DNA of 64,000 bases from Streptomyces koelreuteriae (GCF_018604545.1 NZ_CP075896.1:5890001-5954000), one strand, 5' to 3'. Shown: positions 1-9,075, counted from the first letter of the stretch. Translations and numbers: made by a program. Notes: a model not told the origin generated them from the sequence alone.

Positions 1-1457
1 CCCGCCTCTTCGGCAGCTTCGTGGAACACCTCGGCCGCTGCGTCTATACCGGCATCTTCGAACCCGGCCACCCCACGGCCGACGAGGCCGGCCTCCGCCG
101 GGACGTCCTGGACCTGGTGCGGGAACTCGGCGTCACCGCCGTCCGCTACCCCGGCGGCAATTTCGTCTCCGGCTACAAGTGGGAGGACTCGGTCGGCCCC
201 GCCGAGGCCCGCCCCCGCCGCCTCGACCTCGCCTGGCGCTCCACCGAGACCAACCGCTTCGGCCTCTCCGAGTACATCGCCTTCCTGAAGAAGATCGGCC
301 CCCAGGCGGAGCCCATGATGGCCCTCAACCTCGGCACCCGGGGCGTCGCCGAGGCCCTCGAACTCCAGGAGTACGCCAACCACCCGGCCGGCACGGCCCT
401 GTCCGATCTCCGCGCCGCGCACGGCGACAAGGACCCCTTCGGCATCAAGCTGTGGTGCCTGGGCAACGAGATGGACGGCCCCTGGCAGACCGGCCACAAG
501 ACGGCCGAGGAGTACGGCCGGGTCGCCGCCGAGACGGCCCGCGCGATGCGCCAGATGGACCCGGGCGTCGAACTCGTCGCCTGCGGCTCCTCCAGCCAGT
601 CCATGCCCACGTTCGCCGAGTGGGAGGCGACGGTCCTCGCCGAGACGTACGACCTCGTCGACCACATCTCCCTGCACGCCTACTACCAGCCCGAGAACGG
701 CGACATCGACTCCTTCCTGGCCTCCGCCGTCGACATGGAGTCCTTCATCGAGAACGTGGTCGCCACCGCCGACCACGTGGGCGCCAGGCTCAAGTCCAAG
801 AAGAAGATCAACCTCTCCTTCGACGAGTGGAACGTCTGGTACATCTCGAAGTGGCACGAGATCGAGAACTCCGGTGACCGGGACTGGGCGGAGGCCCCCC
901 GCCTCCTGGAGGACAACTACAGCGTCACCGACGCCGTCGTCTTCGGCTCGCTCCTCATCGCCCTGCTCCGGCACGCCGACCGCGTCACGGTCGCCTGCCT
1001 CGCCCAGCTCGTCAACGTCATCGCGCCGATCATGACCGAGCCGGGCGGCTCGGCCTGGCGCCAGACCACGTTCTTCCCGTTCGCGCAGGCGAGCCGCTAC
1101 GGCCGCGGCCAGGTCCTCGACGTCCGCGTCGACTCACCGACGTACAAGACGAAGAAGTACGGCGAGGCCGACCTGCTGCACGCCACCGCCGTACGCGCCG
1201 AGGACGGCACGGTCACGGTCTTCGCCGTCAACCGAAGCCGCACGGAGGCGCTGCCGCTGGAGGTCGCCCTGGGCGGGCTCGGTCTGACGTCGGTCGTCGA
1301 GCACAGCGCCCTCGCGGACGCCGACCCCGACGCCCGCAACACCCTCGACGAGCCCGAGCGGGTCACCCCGCACACCGTCGACGGCACGGCTCTCCAGGAC
1401 GGCACCCTGAGCGCCGTCCTGGAGCCGCTGTCCTGGAACGTGATCCGGCTGGCGTGA
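1..1457 (+). CDS. Alpha-L-arabinofuranosidase, GH51 (5' end outside window)
   Basis: This is the C-terminal bulk of an intracellular-type GH51 enzyme that releases arabinose from arabinan, arabinoxylan or arabinogalactan oligosaccharides. The frame is open from the first bases (reading R-L-F-G-S-F-V-E-H), so the true start lies upstream. The acid/base Glu is in LGNEM (codon 468-470) and the nucleophile Glu in FDEWN (codon 825-827), both in the expected (beta/alpha)8 context. The C-terminal part, from about 1180, is the usual GH51 beta-sandwich and ends in LEPLSWNVIRLA. No signal peptide can be judged. The downstream genes are on the opposite strand. Family call is sure; substrate preference is inferred. 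Confidence 0.95.
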   Translation, partial: RLFGSFVEHLGRCVYTGIFEPGHPTADEAGLRRDVLDLVRELGVTAVRYPGGNFVSGYKWEDSVGPAEARPRRLDLAWRSTETNRFGLSEYIAFLKKIGPQAEPMMALNLGTRGVAEALELQEYANHPAGTALSDLRAAHGDKDPFGIKLWCLGNEMDGPWQTGHKTAEEYGRVAAETARAMRQMDPGVELVACGSSSQSMPTFAEWEATVLAETYDLVDHISLHAYYQPENGDIDSFLASAVDMESFIENVVATADHVGARLKSKKKINLSFDEWNVWYISKWHEIENSGDRDWAEAPRLLEDNYSVTDAVVFGSLLIALLRHADRVTVACLAQLVNVIAPIMTEPGGSAWRQTTFFPFAQASRYGRGQVLDVRVDSPTYKTKKYGEADLLHATAVRAEDGTVTVFAVNRSRTEALPLEVALGGLGLTSVVEHSALADADPDARNTLDEPERVTPHTVDGTALQDGTLSAVLEPLSWNVIRLA

Positions 1458-1470
1458 GAGACCGGCCGGG

Positions 1471-2568
1471 TCAGCGCTCGACGCGGAGCAGGGCGGCCGA
1501 GGACGCCGAAGTCGACGTCGTACCGACCGCCCAGTAGCCGCCCGCCGAACCCGGCACCGAGGCAAGGGCGTTCATGACGACGGGGGTCGAGGCCACCGGC
1601 CCCCGCTCGCTCACCCAGGCCGTGCCGTCCCACCGCAGATAGTGGGCCCGGGTCTGGTCCCAGAAGTCCCACCCGGCGATACGGTCCGGCCGCCCCTGCG
1701 CGTCGGCGACGATCCCGTTCAGCATGCCGACGCCGAACGGCCCGGTCACGCCCTGCCAGGTGCTGCCGTCCCCGTGCAGGAGCAGCACACCCGGGGGCTT
1801 GCCGGGCGGGCCGCCCACCCCGTAGTCGTATCCGACGAGCCACAGGTCGTCGTCCGCCACCGGCAACAGCCCGGTGATGCTCGCCCGGATGCCCTGATAG
1901 GCGGGCAGTTCGCTCCACGCCGAGCCGTCCCAGCGGGCCACGACCCCGACGCCGTACAACCAGACGTCACCGGCCGGGGTGAGCTGCACGCCCGAAGGCG
2001 TGGCGGCGGTCGCGCTCGGCGGCGCGGGCAGCCAGGTCCAGGTGCCGCCGTCCCGGTGCAGGAGCAGTCGGCCTTCCGAGGTGCGCCCGGAGAACCAGGC
2101 CCCGCCACCCGGGTCGACCGCGACACCGGTCAGGGAGGTGCCGGACTGCCCCCGCCCGGGGAAGTCGGTCTCCCGCCAGGTTCCTCCGTCCCACGCGAGC
2201 AGGTGCGTGACCCCGGCCGTGTCGGTGCCGATCGCCCACGCCGAGCCGGCGCACGTACCGGCCACGGAGTGCAGATAGCCGCGGAAGCCCAGGTGGCCGA
2301 GGCCGGTCCGCGCCCATGCCGTGCCGTCCCACACGAGGGCCAGCGGCGAGCCGAGCGTGCTCCCGCTGCGGCCCTCCTCGCCCACGGCCCACGCGAGACC
2401 GTCCCCGGCGGCGGCGACGTCCCGCAACTGGGCGGCCGCTGTGGCCGCCGGTGTCGGCACGGCCTGCCACGCATGAGGTGCGCCGGTGTCCCGGGCGATC
2501 GCGGCCGGGGCGAGTCCGAGACCCACCCCGGCACCGACTAATCCGCTGATGAAACGCCGTCTTCGCAC
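1471..2568 (-). CDS. Secreted WDG-repeat, propeller-like protein
   Basis: Unrecognised secreted protein of 365 aa. The N terminus (RRRRF then ISGLVGAGVGLGLAPAA) looks like a twin-arginine or Sec signal. The mature part holds at least six copies of a W/R/G-D-G-x-x-W motif (WDGTAW, WDGGTW, RDGGTW, WDGSAW, GDGSTW, WDGTAW) about 45-60 residues apart, alternating with W-A-V/I-G strands. This periodicity suggests a 6-7 bladed beta-propeller, perhaps carbohydrate binding. Leu10 is a TTA codon (2539-2541), rare in Streptomyces and read by the bldA tRNA, so translation may be tied to development. It faces the GH51 gene tail to tail and lies downstream of the GH35 gene on the same strand. The GTG start is unambiguous. 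Confidence 0.8.
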   Translation of the reverse strand: MRRRRFISGLVGAGVGLGLAPAAIARDTGAPHAWQAVPTPAATAAAQLRDVAAAGDGLAWAVGEEGRSGSTLGSPLALVWDGTAWARTGLGHLGFRGYLHSVAGTCAGSAWAIGTDTAGVTHLLAWDGGTWRETDFPGRGQSGTSLTGVAVDPGGGAWFSGRTSEGRLLLHRDGGTWTWLPAPPSATAATPSGVQLTPAGDVWLYGVGVVARWDGSAWSELPAYQGIRASITGLLPVADDDLWLVGYDYGVGGPPGKPPGVLLLHGDGSTWQGVTGPFGVGMLNGIVADAQGRPDRIAGWDFWDQTRAHYLRWDGTAWVSERGPVASTPVVMNALASVPGSAGGYWAVGTTSTSASSAALLRVER

Positions 2569-2658
2569 GAGTTCCCCTCCCGGTCGTAAGCCCTTGAAAG
2601 GTCAACACGGTCAACCAGCGGGCCGCAGAAGGCAATGCACGAGGACGGCTCGATCCGG

Positions 2659-5637
2659 TCACACGGGCTTGACCGGCACCCCGCCCGCCGCCGCGCCCAG
2701 CAGGGTCAGCCGTACGTCCTTCGGCCCGGAAGGTGTGCTGCCGTCCGACAGCACCGCCAGCGCCAGTGTGTTGGCGCCCCGTGTGCGGAGGATCCCGTTC
2801 GGCAGCACGAAGGTGTGCTGCGGCCCTACGTCGTTGATGTACTGGCCCAGGTTCCAGCCGTTGAGGAAGATCTGCACGCGGTAGGCCCGGCCCGGGTCGT
2901 CGTCGAGGACGAGCCCGACCGAGGCGTCGACGTCCGGGGCGACGTCCAGCCGGAAATCGGTCCGGTACCAGGTGACGCCCTGCCGCCGGTCGGCCCGGGG
3001 CAGCTCGGCGTCCTTCCAGTCCGCGTCGTCGTGCTCGGGCAGATGCCAGCCCTCGCGCTCCCCGTACAGCCCGCCGTTGTTCATCGGCCCGCGCACCGGG
3101 TCGGGCGTGGACGCGCCCTGGACGCGCCACGTCACCTCGGGGGAACCGCCCTCGAAGGTGACGGCGGTCAGGCCGCGCGCCGCCTTGTGCGTGTCGAGCG
3201 CCTTGCCGTCCATGTCGTGCGGCATCGGCCGGACGAGCACGGACAGCACATGCCGGTCGCGCTCTCCGTCCCGCGCCTCACGGAACCTCTCCCGCACCTC
3301 CTCCGGCAGGGCGAAGGTGGCCTTGGCGGTCCATGTCCCCTGCCGGGCCCGGCTCTTGTCCGGTACGGGCATCCGGTGGGTGCCCAGCGGCTCGCCGTCC
3401 AGCCAGGCCATGAGCAGGCCCTGCGTGCCCGTGCTGTAGGCGAGGGAGACGGACTCGACGCCGTTCTCGTCGTTCCACTCACCCCGGTACCAGACGTCGC
3501 CGTAGTGGAAGCCGTAGTCGTCGGCGAACAGGACGGGCTGCCCGTCCGGCACGGGCGTCGTGCTGAAGGACGTCGTCTTGTCGGCCGCCGTCCAGCCGGA
3601 GTCGTCGAAACCGGGCTCGGACTCCGGGTTCTCGGTCCGCCGCCGCCAGCCGTCGAGCGCGGGCAGCGCGGGCCGGGTCACGCCGGGGAGCGGCCGCAGC
3701 GCCAGCAGGCTGCCGGAGGCGCTGATCCGCACGGGCACCGGCCGTCCGTTCCAGGTGACATGGGTGATCCCGCGCGGCCCCCACACCTCCAGGCCGGTCG
3801 CGCCGGTGGTGTCGCCGGTGAGATGGACCGTGGAGCCGCGCAGCGTCGCCGACCGCAGCAGGGACGGGCCGTAGACGAGGAGCCGGCCGGAGGGCGTCTC
3901 GTACGGCCACAGCCGCAGGGCCGTCGCGTCGTCGGCGAACAGCACCAGCATCGGCGTGTCCACGCCGTCGCCCTCGACCCGCACCCGGCTCAGCCCGCCC
4001 GCGCCGAGCGGAGCGGTGATGTTCAGCTTGTTGAGGTTCCAGGACCACGCGGGCTCCGCGTCCAGCCGCATCGGTGTCGGCTCGTCGACGCACTCCAGCA
4101 CGACCTGTGCGAGATCGCCCCGCCTGCCCGCGAACACGGCGATGTCCTGCCGCCCCGCCGTCAGGCTCAGCATCGGCTGCACGGTGGAGTGCACCAGCGT
4201 CCGCTTCCCGAGCCTCAGATCGGCGGCGATCAGCTTGGCGTCCCGCGCCGGGACCATGACCGGCACATCGATCCCGGCGCCCGGCAGCGTCACGGAGACC
4301 GCCTCGGCGGAGTCGTTGCGCAGGACGTAGAAGCGGGCGCCGGTGTCGGGGTTGGTCAGGGGATAGACCTTGACCCGCTTGTCGGTGGCGCGCCCGGCCT
4401 TCGCCCGGTCCAGCTTGGCGAGGTCGGGCAGATGGCGCACCGACTGCCCGATCTGGTGCATCGAGGCGAGCTTGGGGGTGACGTTGCGGGCCTCGTCGAT
4501 GGCCGCGCCGTAGTCGTACGACGTGTAGACGGCCGGCGCCGGCAGCCAGCCCCAGGAGGTGCCGCCGAACGTCATGTAGACGTTGTGCAGCGTGATGCCG
4601 TTGGCGAGGTTGGTCAGATAGAAGCGCCGCTCGTACGCCGCGTCCCGGGTCCGGCGCGCCTCGGCGTAGCCCTTCCCGTCGAACCAGGACCCGCCCCACG
4701 GGTCGAACCAGCCCCCGCCGAACTCGGGCACGAACCCGGGCGTCCGAGGGCTGGCGGTCGCCCCGCCCTTCACCCCTCCCGCCCCGAAGTGCCCCCAGTC
4801 GGGCGGCACTTCGTCCGGCTCCGGATACCCGTCGAACCCGTACAGCCAGCGCCCCTTCTCGCCGCCGGTGTCGAACGTCCCGGGCGCCCAGTGGCCGCCC
4901 CGCCCCTTGTCGTTGTGGAACAGCGGGACGTCGATGCCGTCGGCGCGGACCTTCTCGTACAGATACGACATGTAGGCGCGCCCGGCCGGCTCGTCGACGT
5001 GGGCGTCGTACTCGTTCTCGATCTGGTAGAGCAGCACGGTGCCCGTACCCCGCGTGAACAGCCGCTTCGCCACGATGGCGTTGACGGCGGTCAGCCACTC
5101 GTCGACGTACTTCAGATACGTCGGGTCGGAGGTCCGGGCCGTGCCCTCGGTGGCGGTCAGCCAGCCGGGGAAGCCACCGGCGTCGACCTCCGCGTTGATG
5201 TACGGGCCGGGCCGCAGGATCACGTACAGGCCGGTCTCGGCGGCCATCCGCAGGAACAGGTCCAGATCACGCACCCCGGTGAAGTCGTACCGGCCGGGCG
5301 CTGCGGAGTGATAGTTCCAGGCGACGTACACGCTGACGGCGTTGTAGCCATGGGCGCGCATCTTCTGCAGCACGTCCCGCCACAGGGACGGGCTCGGCAG
5401 CCGGAAGGGGTGCATCTCGCCCGACCAGAGCACCAGACGGCGGCCGTCGACCAGCAGCGAGTACCGGTCGAAGCCGATGCTGTGCCGCTCGCCGTCCGCG
5501 CTCGGCACCGGGGGCGGCGGGCCCGTGGGCGCGGTCCGTCCCGGGTTGGCGGAGGTCGGCGACCCGCTGCCGGTCAGCGCGAAGCCGAGCGCCGCCGTGC
5601 CGGCGAGAGCGTGGAAGGTACGCCTGCTGAGCTCCAA
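2659..5637 (-). CDS. Exported beta-galactosidase, GH35
   Basis: A 992-aa glycoside hydrolase family 35 enzyme that should remove terminal beta-galactose from plant or host glycans outside the cell. The N terminus MELSRRTFHALAGTAALG is a Tat signal. The GH35 barrel starts near residue 55 (SGEMHPFRLPSPSLWRD) and holds the acid/base Glu in YQIENEY (second Glu, about residue 209) and the nucleophile Glu in VPEFGGGWF (about residue 305). C-terminal beta-sandwich domains with jelly-roll features follow. The start is a TTG 7 nt after an AGGAGG ribosome site (about 5645-5650); no ATG or GTG fits better. Together with the GH51 gene it suggests use of arabinogalactan-type polymers. Family sure, substrate inferred. 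Confidence 0.93.
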   Translation of the reverse strand: MELSRRTFHALAGTAALGFALTGSGSPTSANPGRTAPTGPPPPVPSADGERHSIGFDRYSLLVDGRRLVLWSGEMHPFRLPSPSLWRDVLQKMRAHGYNAVSVYVAWNYHSAAPGRYDFTGVRDLDLFLRMAAETGLYVILRPGPYINAEVDAGGFPGWLTATEGTARTSDPTYLKYVDEWLTAVNAIVAKRLFTRGTGTVLLYQIENEYDAHVDEPAGRAYMSYLYEKVRADGIDVPLFHNDKGRGGHWAPGTFDTGGEKGRWLYGFDGYPEPDEVPPDWGHFGAGGVKGGATASPRTPGFVPEFGGGWFDPWGGSWFDGKGYAEARRTRDAAYERRFYLTNLANGITLHNVYMTFGGTSWGWLPAPAVYTSYDYGAAIDEARNVTPKLASMHQIGQSVRHLPDLAKLDRAKAGRATDKRVKVYPLTNPDTGARFYVLRNDSAEAVSVTLPGAGIDVPVMVPARDAKLIAADLRLGKRTLVHSTVQPMLSLTAGRQDIAVFAGRRGDLAQVVLECVDEPTPMRLDAEPAWSWNLNKLNITAPLGAGGLSRVRVEGDGVDTPMLVLFADDATALRLWPYETPSGRLLVYGPSLLRSATLRGSTVHLTGDTTGATGLEVWGPRGITHVTWNGRPVPVRISASGSLLALRPLPGVTRPALPALDGWRRRTENPESEPGFDDSGWTAADKTTSFSTTPVPDGQPVLFADDYGFHYGDVWYRGEWNDENGVESVSLAYSTGTQGLLMAWLDGEPLGTHRMPVPDKSRARQGTWTAKATFALPEEVRERFREARDGERDRHVLSVLVRPMPHDMDGKALDTHKAARGLTAVTFEGGSPEVTWRVQGASTPDPVRGPMNNGGLYGEREGWHLPEHDDADWKDAELPRADRRQGVTWYRTDFRLDVAPDVDASVGLVLDDDPGRAYRVQIFLNGWNLGQYINDVGPQHTFVLPNGILRTRGANTLALAVLSDGSTPSGPKDVRLTLLGAAAGGVPVKPV

Positions 5638-5731
5638 GGGAGCGCCTCCTGTTGTGCTGCCGTGCCGTGCGTGGTGCTTACGTGGTGCGTGGGTTGTGCC
5701 GGGTGCGTGGTGCCCGGGTGGTGCTGTGCGT

Positions 5732-5758
5732 CATTGTCCACAGCCCGCCGCGACAATG
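5732..5758 (+). promoter_or_regulatory. Inverted repeat and -10 element upstream of the Rrf2 gene
   Basis: CATTGTC (5732-5738) and GACAATG (5752-5758) are perfect 7-bp inverted arms separated by 13 bp, ending 5 bp before the ATG at 5764. GACAAT (5752-5757) could also be the -10 of a leaderless transcript. The site could be an autoregulatory operator for the Rrf2 protein; that role is inferred. Confidence 0.5.
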
Positions 5759-5763
5759 GTCCT

Positions 5764-6222
5764 ATGAGGATCTCGGCACGTGCGGACTACGCGGTACGAG
5801 CGGTCGTGGAACTGGCCGCCCGGCAGGAGGAAGGGCCGGTCAAGGCGGAGGCCGTCGCCACCGCGCAGGACATCCCCCACAAGTTCCTGGAGGGGATCCT
5901 CGGCGATCTGCGGCGCGGAGGCGTCGTCGACAGCCGGCGGGGCGGGGGCGGCGGCTACCGGCTGGCCCGGGAGGCCTCGGAGATCACCGTCGCCGATGTG
6001 ATCCGGGCGGTGGACGGACCGATCGTCTCGGTACGCGGCGAGCGGCCGACCGGCCTCGCCTACAGCGGCACCGCCGAGCCGCTGCTGCCGCTGTGGATCG
6101 CCCTGCGGGCCAATGTGCGCAGGATCCTGGAGGGCGTGACGGTCGCCGACCTCGCGGCCGGCGCGCTGCCCGAGCAGGTGGAGCGGCTGGCGGCGGAACC
6201 GGCGGCCTGGGAGAACCCGTGA
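5764..6222 (+). CDS. Rrf2-family transcriptional regulator
   Basis: A 152-aa winged-helix regulator. The N-terminal MRISARADYAVRAVVELA, the helix-turn-helix around residues 25-50 (PHKFLEGILGDLRRGGVV) and the wing RRGGGGGYRLAR match the Rrf2/IscR/NsrR family. It contains no cysteine at all, so it cannot bind the Fe-S cluster of IscR, NsrR or RsrR and should sense something else or act through protein contacts, like CymR. The ATG has no Shine-Dalgarno sequence and follows a -10-like GACAAT by six bases, which suggests a leaderless mRNA. It is transcribed away from the GH35 gene across a TG-rich spacer and may control itself, GH35 or a distant target. Confidence 0.9.
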   Translation: MRISARADYAVRAVVELAARQEEGPVKAEAVATAQDIPHKFLEGILGDLRRGGVVDSRRGGGGGYRLAREASEITVADVIRAVDGPIVSVRGERPTGLAYSGTAEPLLPLWIALRANVRRILEGVTVADLAAGALPEQVERLAAEPAAWENP

Positions 6223-6519
6223 GGGGCGGCGGCCGCTCGCCGCACTGTGCGTGATCCTCATGACGTCCTCGGAGTGTCCTCGGTCTGACGCGTCGGTGGA
6301 ACGCACCCTATGCGCCCGCCCACACCCCGGACGAAATCCCGCCACTGTGAATGGCCGGGCAGCGACCTGGCCGACCTCTGCCGCCCTGCGTACGATGCGA
6401 CCGCCCCCGGCCTTCACAGCTCCTTCATGGGACGGTCACAGGTCGGGTGCGCATGCACTGTCGTCTTGACATGTCCATGCCCTTCGGTGTTCCACCCCCC
6501 ACGAACGGATGGGAGAACC

Positions 6520-7164
6520 ATGGCCGGTGGCCTGCTTCTGAGCGGCGCGGTAGCCGCGCTCCTCACCAGCGCACTCCCCGCAACATCCCCGTCCTCCGGG
6601 TTCGACGACCCGCCCCCGGACAAGATCGTCATCCAGGTCGCCACGGTGAACGGCTCCGGCTGTCCGCAGGGCACGGCGGCGGTCGCCGTCTCCGAGGACA
6701 ACACCGCCTTCACGGTGACCTACAGCGACTACCTCGCCCAGGCCGGCGGGAACTCCGACCCGACCGCGTTCCGCAGGAACTGCCAGCTCAACCTGAAGGT
6801 CCACGTCCCCGGCGGCTTCACCTACGCCATCGCCAGCGCCGACTACCGGGGCTTCGCCGCCCTCCAGCGCGGCGCGAGCGCGACCCAGCGAGCCTCGTAC
6901 TACTTCCAGGGCTCGCCCAGCACGGTCTACAAGAACCACCCCTTCAGCGGCCCCCTCAACGACAACTGGCAGGCCACCGACGAGACGGACTGGGCCCAAC
7001 TGGTCTACGCACCCTGCGGAGTCCAGCGCAACTTCAACATCAACACCGAGATCCGGGTCAACGCCGGCACCCAGTCGGCCGACAAGGTCAGCTTCATGAC
7101 GATGGACTCGACGGACGGGGACATCAGCACGGTGTACCACTTGGCTTGGAAGGAATGCCCGTAG
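6520..7164 (+). CDS. Secreted DUF4360 protein
   Basis: A 214-aa exported protein of the DUF4360 family. An N-terminal hydrophobic segment (about residues 1-25, MAGGLLLSGAVAALLTSALP) is a signal peptide without a strongly basic n-region. The mature domain begins DDPPPDKIVIQVATVNGSGCP and contains four conserved cysteines (in NGSGCP, RRNCQL, YAPCGV and WKECP) likely to form two disulphides. The ATG at 6520 follows GGGAGA at a normal distance. Function is unknown; the fold resembles small secreted beta proteins common in actinobacteria and fungi. The preceding 297 bp hold no other gene; a TTGACA at 6466-6471 is the only promoter-like hexamer I noted. Confidence 0.85.
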   Translation: MAGGLLLSGAVAALLTSALPATSPSSGFDDPPPDKIVIQVATVNGSGCPQGTAAVAVSEDNTAFTVTYSDYLAQAGGNSDPTAFRRNCQLNLKVHVPGGFTYAIASADYRGFAALQRGASATQRASYYFQGSPSTVYKNHPFSGPLNDNWQATDETDWAQLVYAPCGVQRNFNINTEIRVNAGTQSADKVSFMTMDSTDGDISTVYHLAWKECP

Positions 7165-7179
7165 CCCTGACGGCGTGAA

Positions 7180-7210
7180 GGGGCGGCCCTCCGGCCCGGC
7201 GGGCCGCCCC
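7180..7210. terminator. Bidirectional hairpin terminator
   Basis: GGGGCGGCCC (7180-7189) pairs perfectly with GGGCCGCCCC (7201-7210) over an 11-nt loop. It sits between the tail-to-tail DUF4360 and membrane-protein genes and can serve both. Confidence 0.75.
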
Positions 7211-7222
7211 CCCCTCGCAGCC

Positions 7223-7630
7223 TCAGTCGCGAGGACGGCCGGGTCCGGCCCCGGCCAGCGCCGTACCGAGCAGCACAAAGACGATGAGGGCCGCTATCGG
7301 TATGTGCCCGCCCGCGCGGTCGATGTCGTTCGTGAAATACCCCGAGACCCCCACCCAGGCCAGCCCACCGACGAGGACGAGCACGGTGTTGCCGCTCTCC
7401 CGCAGCACCAGCATGCCGAACCACAGCAGCAGGGGCATGAGTGCCCACGAGGCGGCCATGGTGAGCAGGAACTCGAAGGCGCCGGCGAACGTGTTGCCTT
7501 CGTTCTCCTCGGCCGCGATGTCGCGTGCCCATGCGAAACCGGCGTACATGAGGCTGTGGCAGATCACGGTGGCGGCGGCTACGGTGACGGCGCCTTTGAC
7601 GAGTCGCATCTTCGGGTCGAACGGCTTCAT
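7223..7630 (-). CDS. Small integral membrane protein
   Basis: Unrecognised 135-aa protein with four likely membrane helices (about residues 10-32, 48-75, 80-97 and 108-128). It has no catalytic motif I can name. The start ATG follows GGGAAG. It lies 11 bp downstream of the alpha/beta hydrolase gene on the same strand, so the two are probably co-transcribed and end at the hairpin at 7180-7210. Confidence 0.7.
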   Translation of the reverse strand: MKPFDPKMRLVKGAVTVAAATVICHSLMYAGFAWARDIAAEENEGNTFAGAFEFLLTMAASWALMPLLLWFGMLVLRESGNTVLVLVGGLAWVGVSGYFTNDIDRAGGHIPIAALIVFVLLGTALAGAGPGRPRD

Positions 7631-7641
7631 CGCCTGCTTCC

Positions 7642-8412
7642 CTACCGCTCTTCCAGTGCCGCCGCGGTCGCCTTCACGAAGGCTTCCGGGTTGTCCAGCA
7701 TGATGTTGTGCCCGCAGTCGGGAATCGAGACGACGGACACCCCCGACTCGGTGAGAGCGTCCGCGCCCGGCAGCGGACCGTCGGCCTCGGGCAGCAGGAA
7801 GCTCCGGGGGATCTTCAGGTCCAGCAGCAGTTCACGCATGGTCGGGACCGTGCCACGGGTGAGGTGGAACGCGCTGCGGTGCAGGGCCTCCCGGCCGGCC
7901 AGCCGCATGGTGGACCACCAGTGCGCCCCGACCCGGTCGCGGACCTCCGCCCAACCGCCCTCCAGGAACTCCTCCTCGGAGTAGAAGGCGATACCGCTGC
8001 TGCCGGACGACCCGGGCACACGCGGGACGGGGTCGAGGTTGGCGTCGATCAGAACCAGCCGGGACACCAGGCCGGGATGCCGGGCGGCCAGGACGATGGC
8101 CACGGAGCCGCCCATGCTGTGCGCGATCAGCTCCGCGCCCTCGACTCCGTCCTGGGCCAGGGCACCGGCAAGCGCGTCGGCATGCCCTTCCAGCGTGTAG
8201 TCGAAGCCGGCCGGCCGGTCACTGATCCCATGCCCCAACAGGTCGATCAACAGCGACCGGCGTCCGGCCAGCCGGGGATCGACCGCGACCTCCGTGAAGT
8301 AGGCGGGCGATGTGGCGCCCAGCCCGTGCACATAGACACGCGGCGGCTCCTGCCCCGGCAACTCGACCCAGCGGATGTGATCGCCCTCGGGCGTTACGGC
8401 GGCGGCGCGCAC
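7642..8412 (-). CDS. Alpha/beta-fold hydrolase
   Basis: A 256-aa serine hydrolase of the alpha/beta superfamily, cytosolic by the absence of a signal. The oxyanion HG motif is VHGLGA (about residue 30), the nucleophile elbow is AHSMGGS (about residue 98) and the catalytic His is in PDCGHNIM near the C terminus. A cap region lies between. Substrates may be small esters, lactones or epoxides; no closer assignment is possible. The GTG start is preceded by AGGAGAG at about 10 nt. It heads a two-gene unit with the small membrane protein and diverges from the YCII gene. Confidence 0.88.
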   Translation of the reverse strand: MRAAAVTPEGDHIRWVELPGQEPPRVYVHGLGATSPAYFTEVAVDPRLAGRRSLLIDLLGHGISDRPAGFDYTLEGHADALAGALAQDGVEGAELIAHSMGGSVAIVLAARHPGLVSRLVLIDANLDPVPRVPGSSGSSGIAFYSEEEFLEGGWAEVRDRVGAHWWSTMRLAGREALHRSAFHLTRGTVPTMRELLLDLKIPRSFLLPEADGPLPGADALTESGVSVVSIPDCGHNIMLDNPEAFVKATAAALEER

Positions 8413-8520
8413 GGTCTGCTGCTCTCCTGTCGTTCATCTTGTTCATCTTTGTTCATCCGCGGTCACGAATGAGTGGAGAGACGAGAGTAGCCAGGGGTTG
8501 GGATGGAAGGGTCTGGATCC

Positions 8521-9075
8521 ATGGAGTTCTTCTGCTTTCACCGTGACCGGGTCGGCTCCCTGAAACTGCGTGAGGAACTGGGGGAGGCGCACTGGGCCTA
8601 TATGGACCAGTACGAGGCCGAGTTGATCGCCCGTGGCCCGACCTTCGCCGACGACGGCGAGACTCCCACCGGCAGCGTCCACATCGTCGACCTCCCCGAC
8701 CCCACCGCCGCCCGCGCCTTCGCCTTCGACGAGCCCAACTACCAGGCCGGGGCGTACCGGGACGTGCTGTTGCGGCGGTGGCGCAACGCCCTGGGCCGCA
8801 CCATGTGGGACTTCCCCGGCGACCGGACGACCGGCGACCACTACCTGGTCATCGGCCTCGGCCCGGACCCGGCCACCGCCCCTGAGCCGCCGCCTTCCAA
8901 GGCCCGGGACGACCTGATCGCTTACGGGCCCCTGCTGTCGGACGACGGTGAGGTGTGGGTGGGTACGGCTGTGCTGGTGCGGGCCTCGGACGCGGAGGCG
9001 GCGCGGGGCGTCCTGACGGAAGGGCGGTACGCGGATGTCGAGGTGCGGGCCTGGGAGTTCGGGGGACGGCGATGA
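8521..9075 (+). CDS. YCII-related protein with two tandem half-domains
   Basis: A protein of about 184 aa. The first unit (residues 1-95, starting MEFFCFHRD with H-W-A-Y-M-D-Q-Y and ARGPTFADDGETPTGSVHI) is a YCII-like ferredoxin-fold domain. A second partial unit near the C terminus repeats the pattern (IAYGPLLSDDGEVWVGTAVLV). YCII proteins are small ferredoxin-like domains with a conserved His/Asp pair proposed to be catalytic; function is mostly unknown. I chose the ATG at 8521 because the domain begins there; an in-frame ATG at 8503 would add six residues and also has a possible AGGGG site. It runs convergently toward the dioxygenase gene. Confidence 0.8.
   Translation: MEFFCFHRDRVGSLKLREELGEAHWAYMDQYEAELIARGPTFADDGETPTGSVHIVDLPDPTAARAFAFDEPNYQAGAYRDVLLRRWRNALGRTMWDFPGDRTTGDHYLVIGLGPDPATAPEPPPSKARDDLIAYGPLLSDDGEVWVGTAVLVRASDAEAARGVLTEGRYADVEVRAWEFGGRR

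Noticed and set aside
2635..5760. Very long plus-strand open frame opposite the GH35 gene
   Set aside because: It mirrors the GH35 codons, is rich in Arg/Val/Gly without family motifs, and only its last part (from 5764) is a real gene, the Rrf2 regulator.
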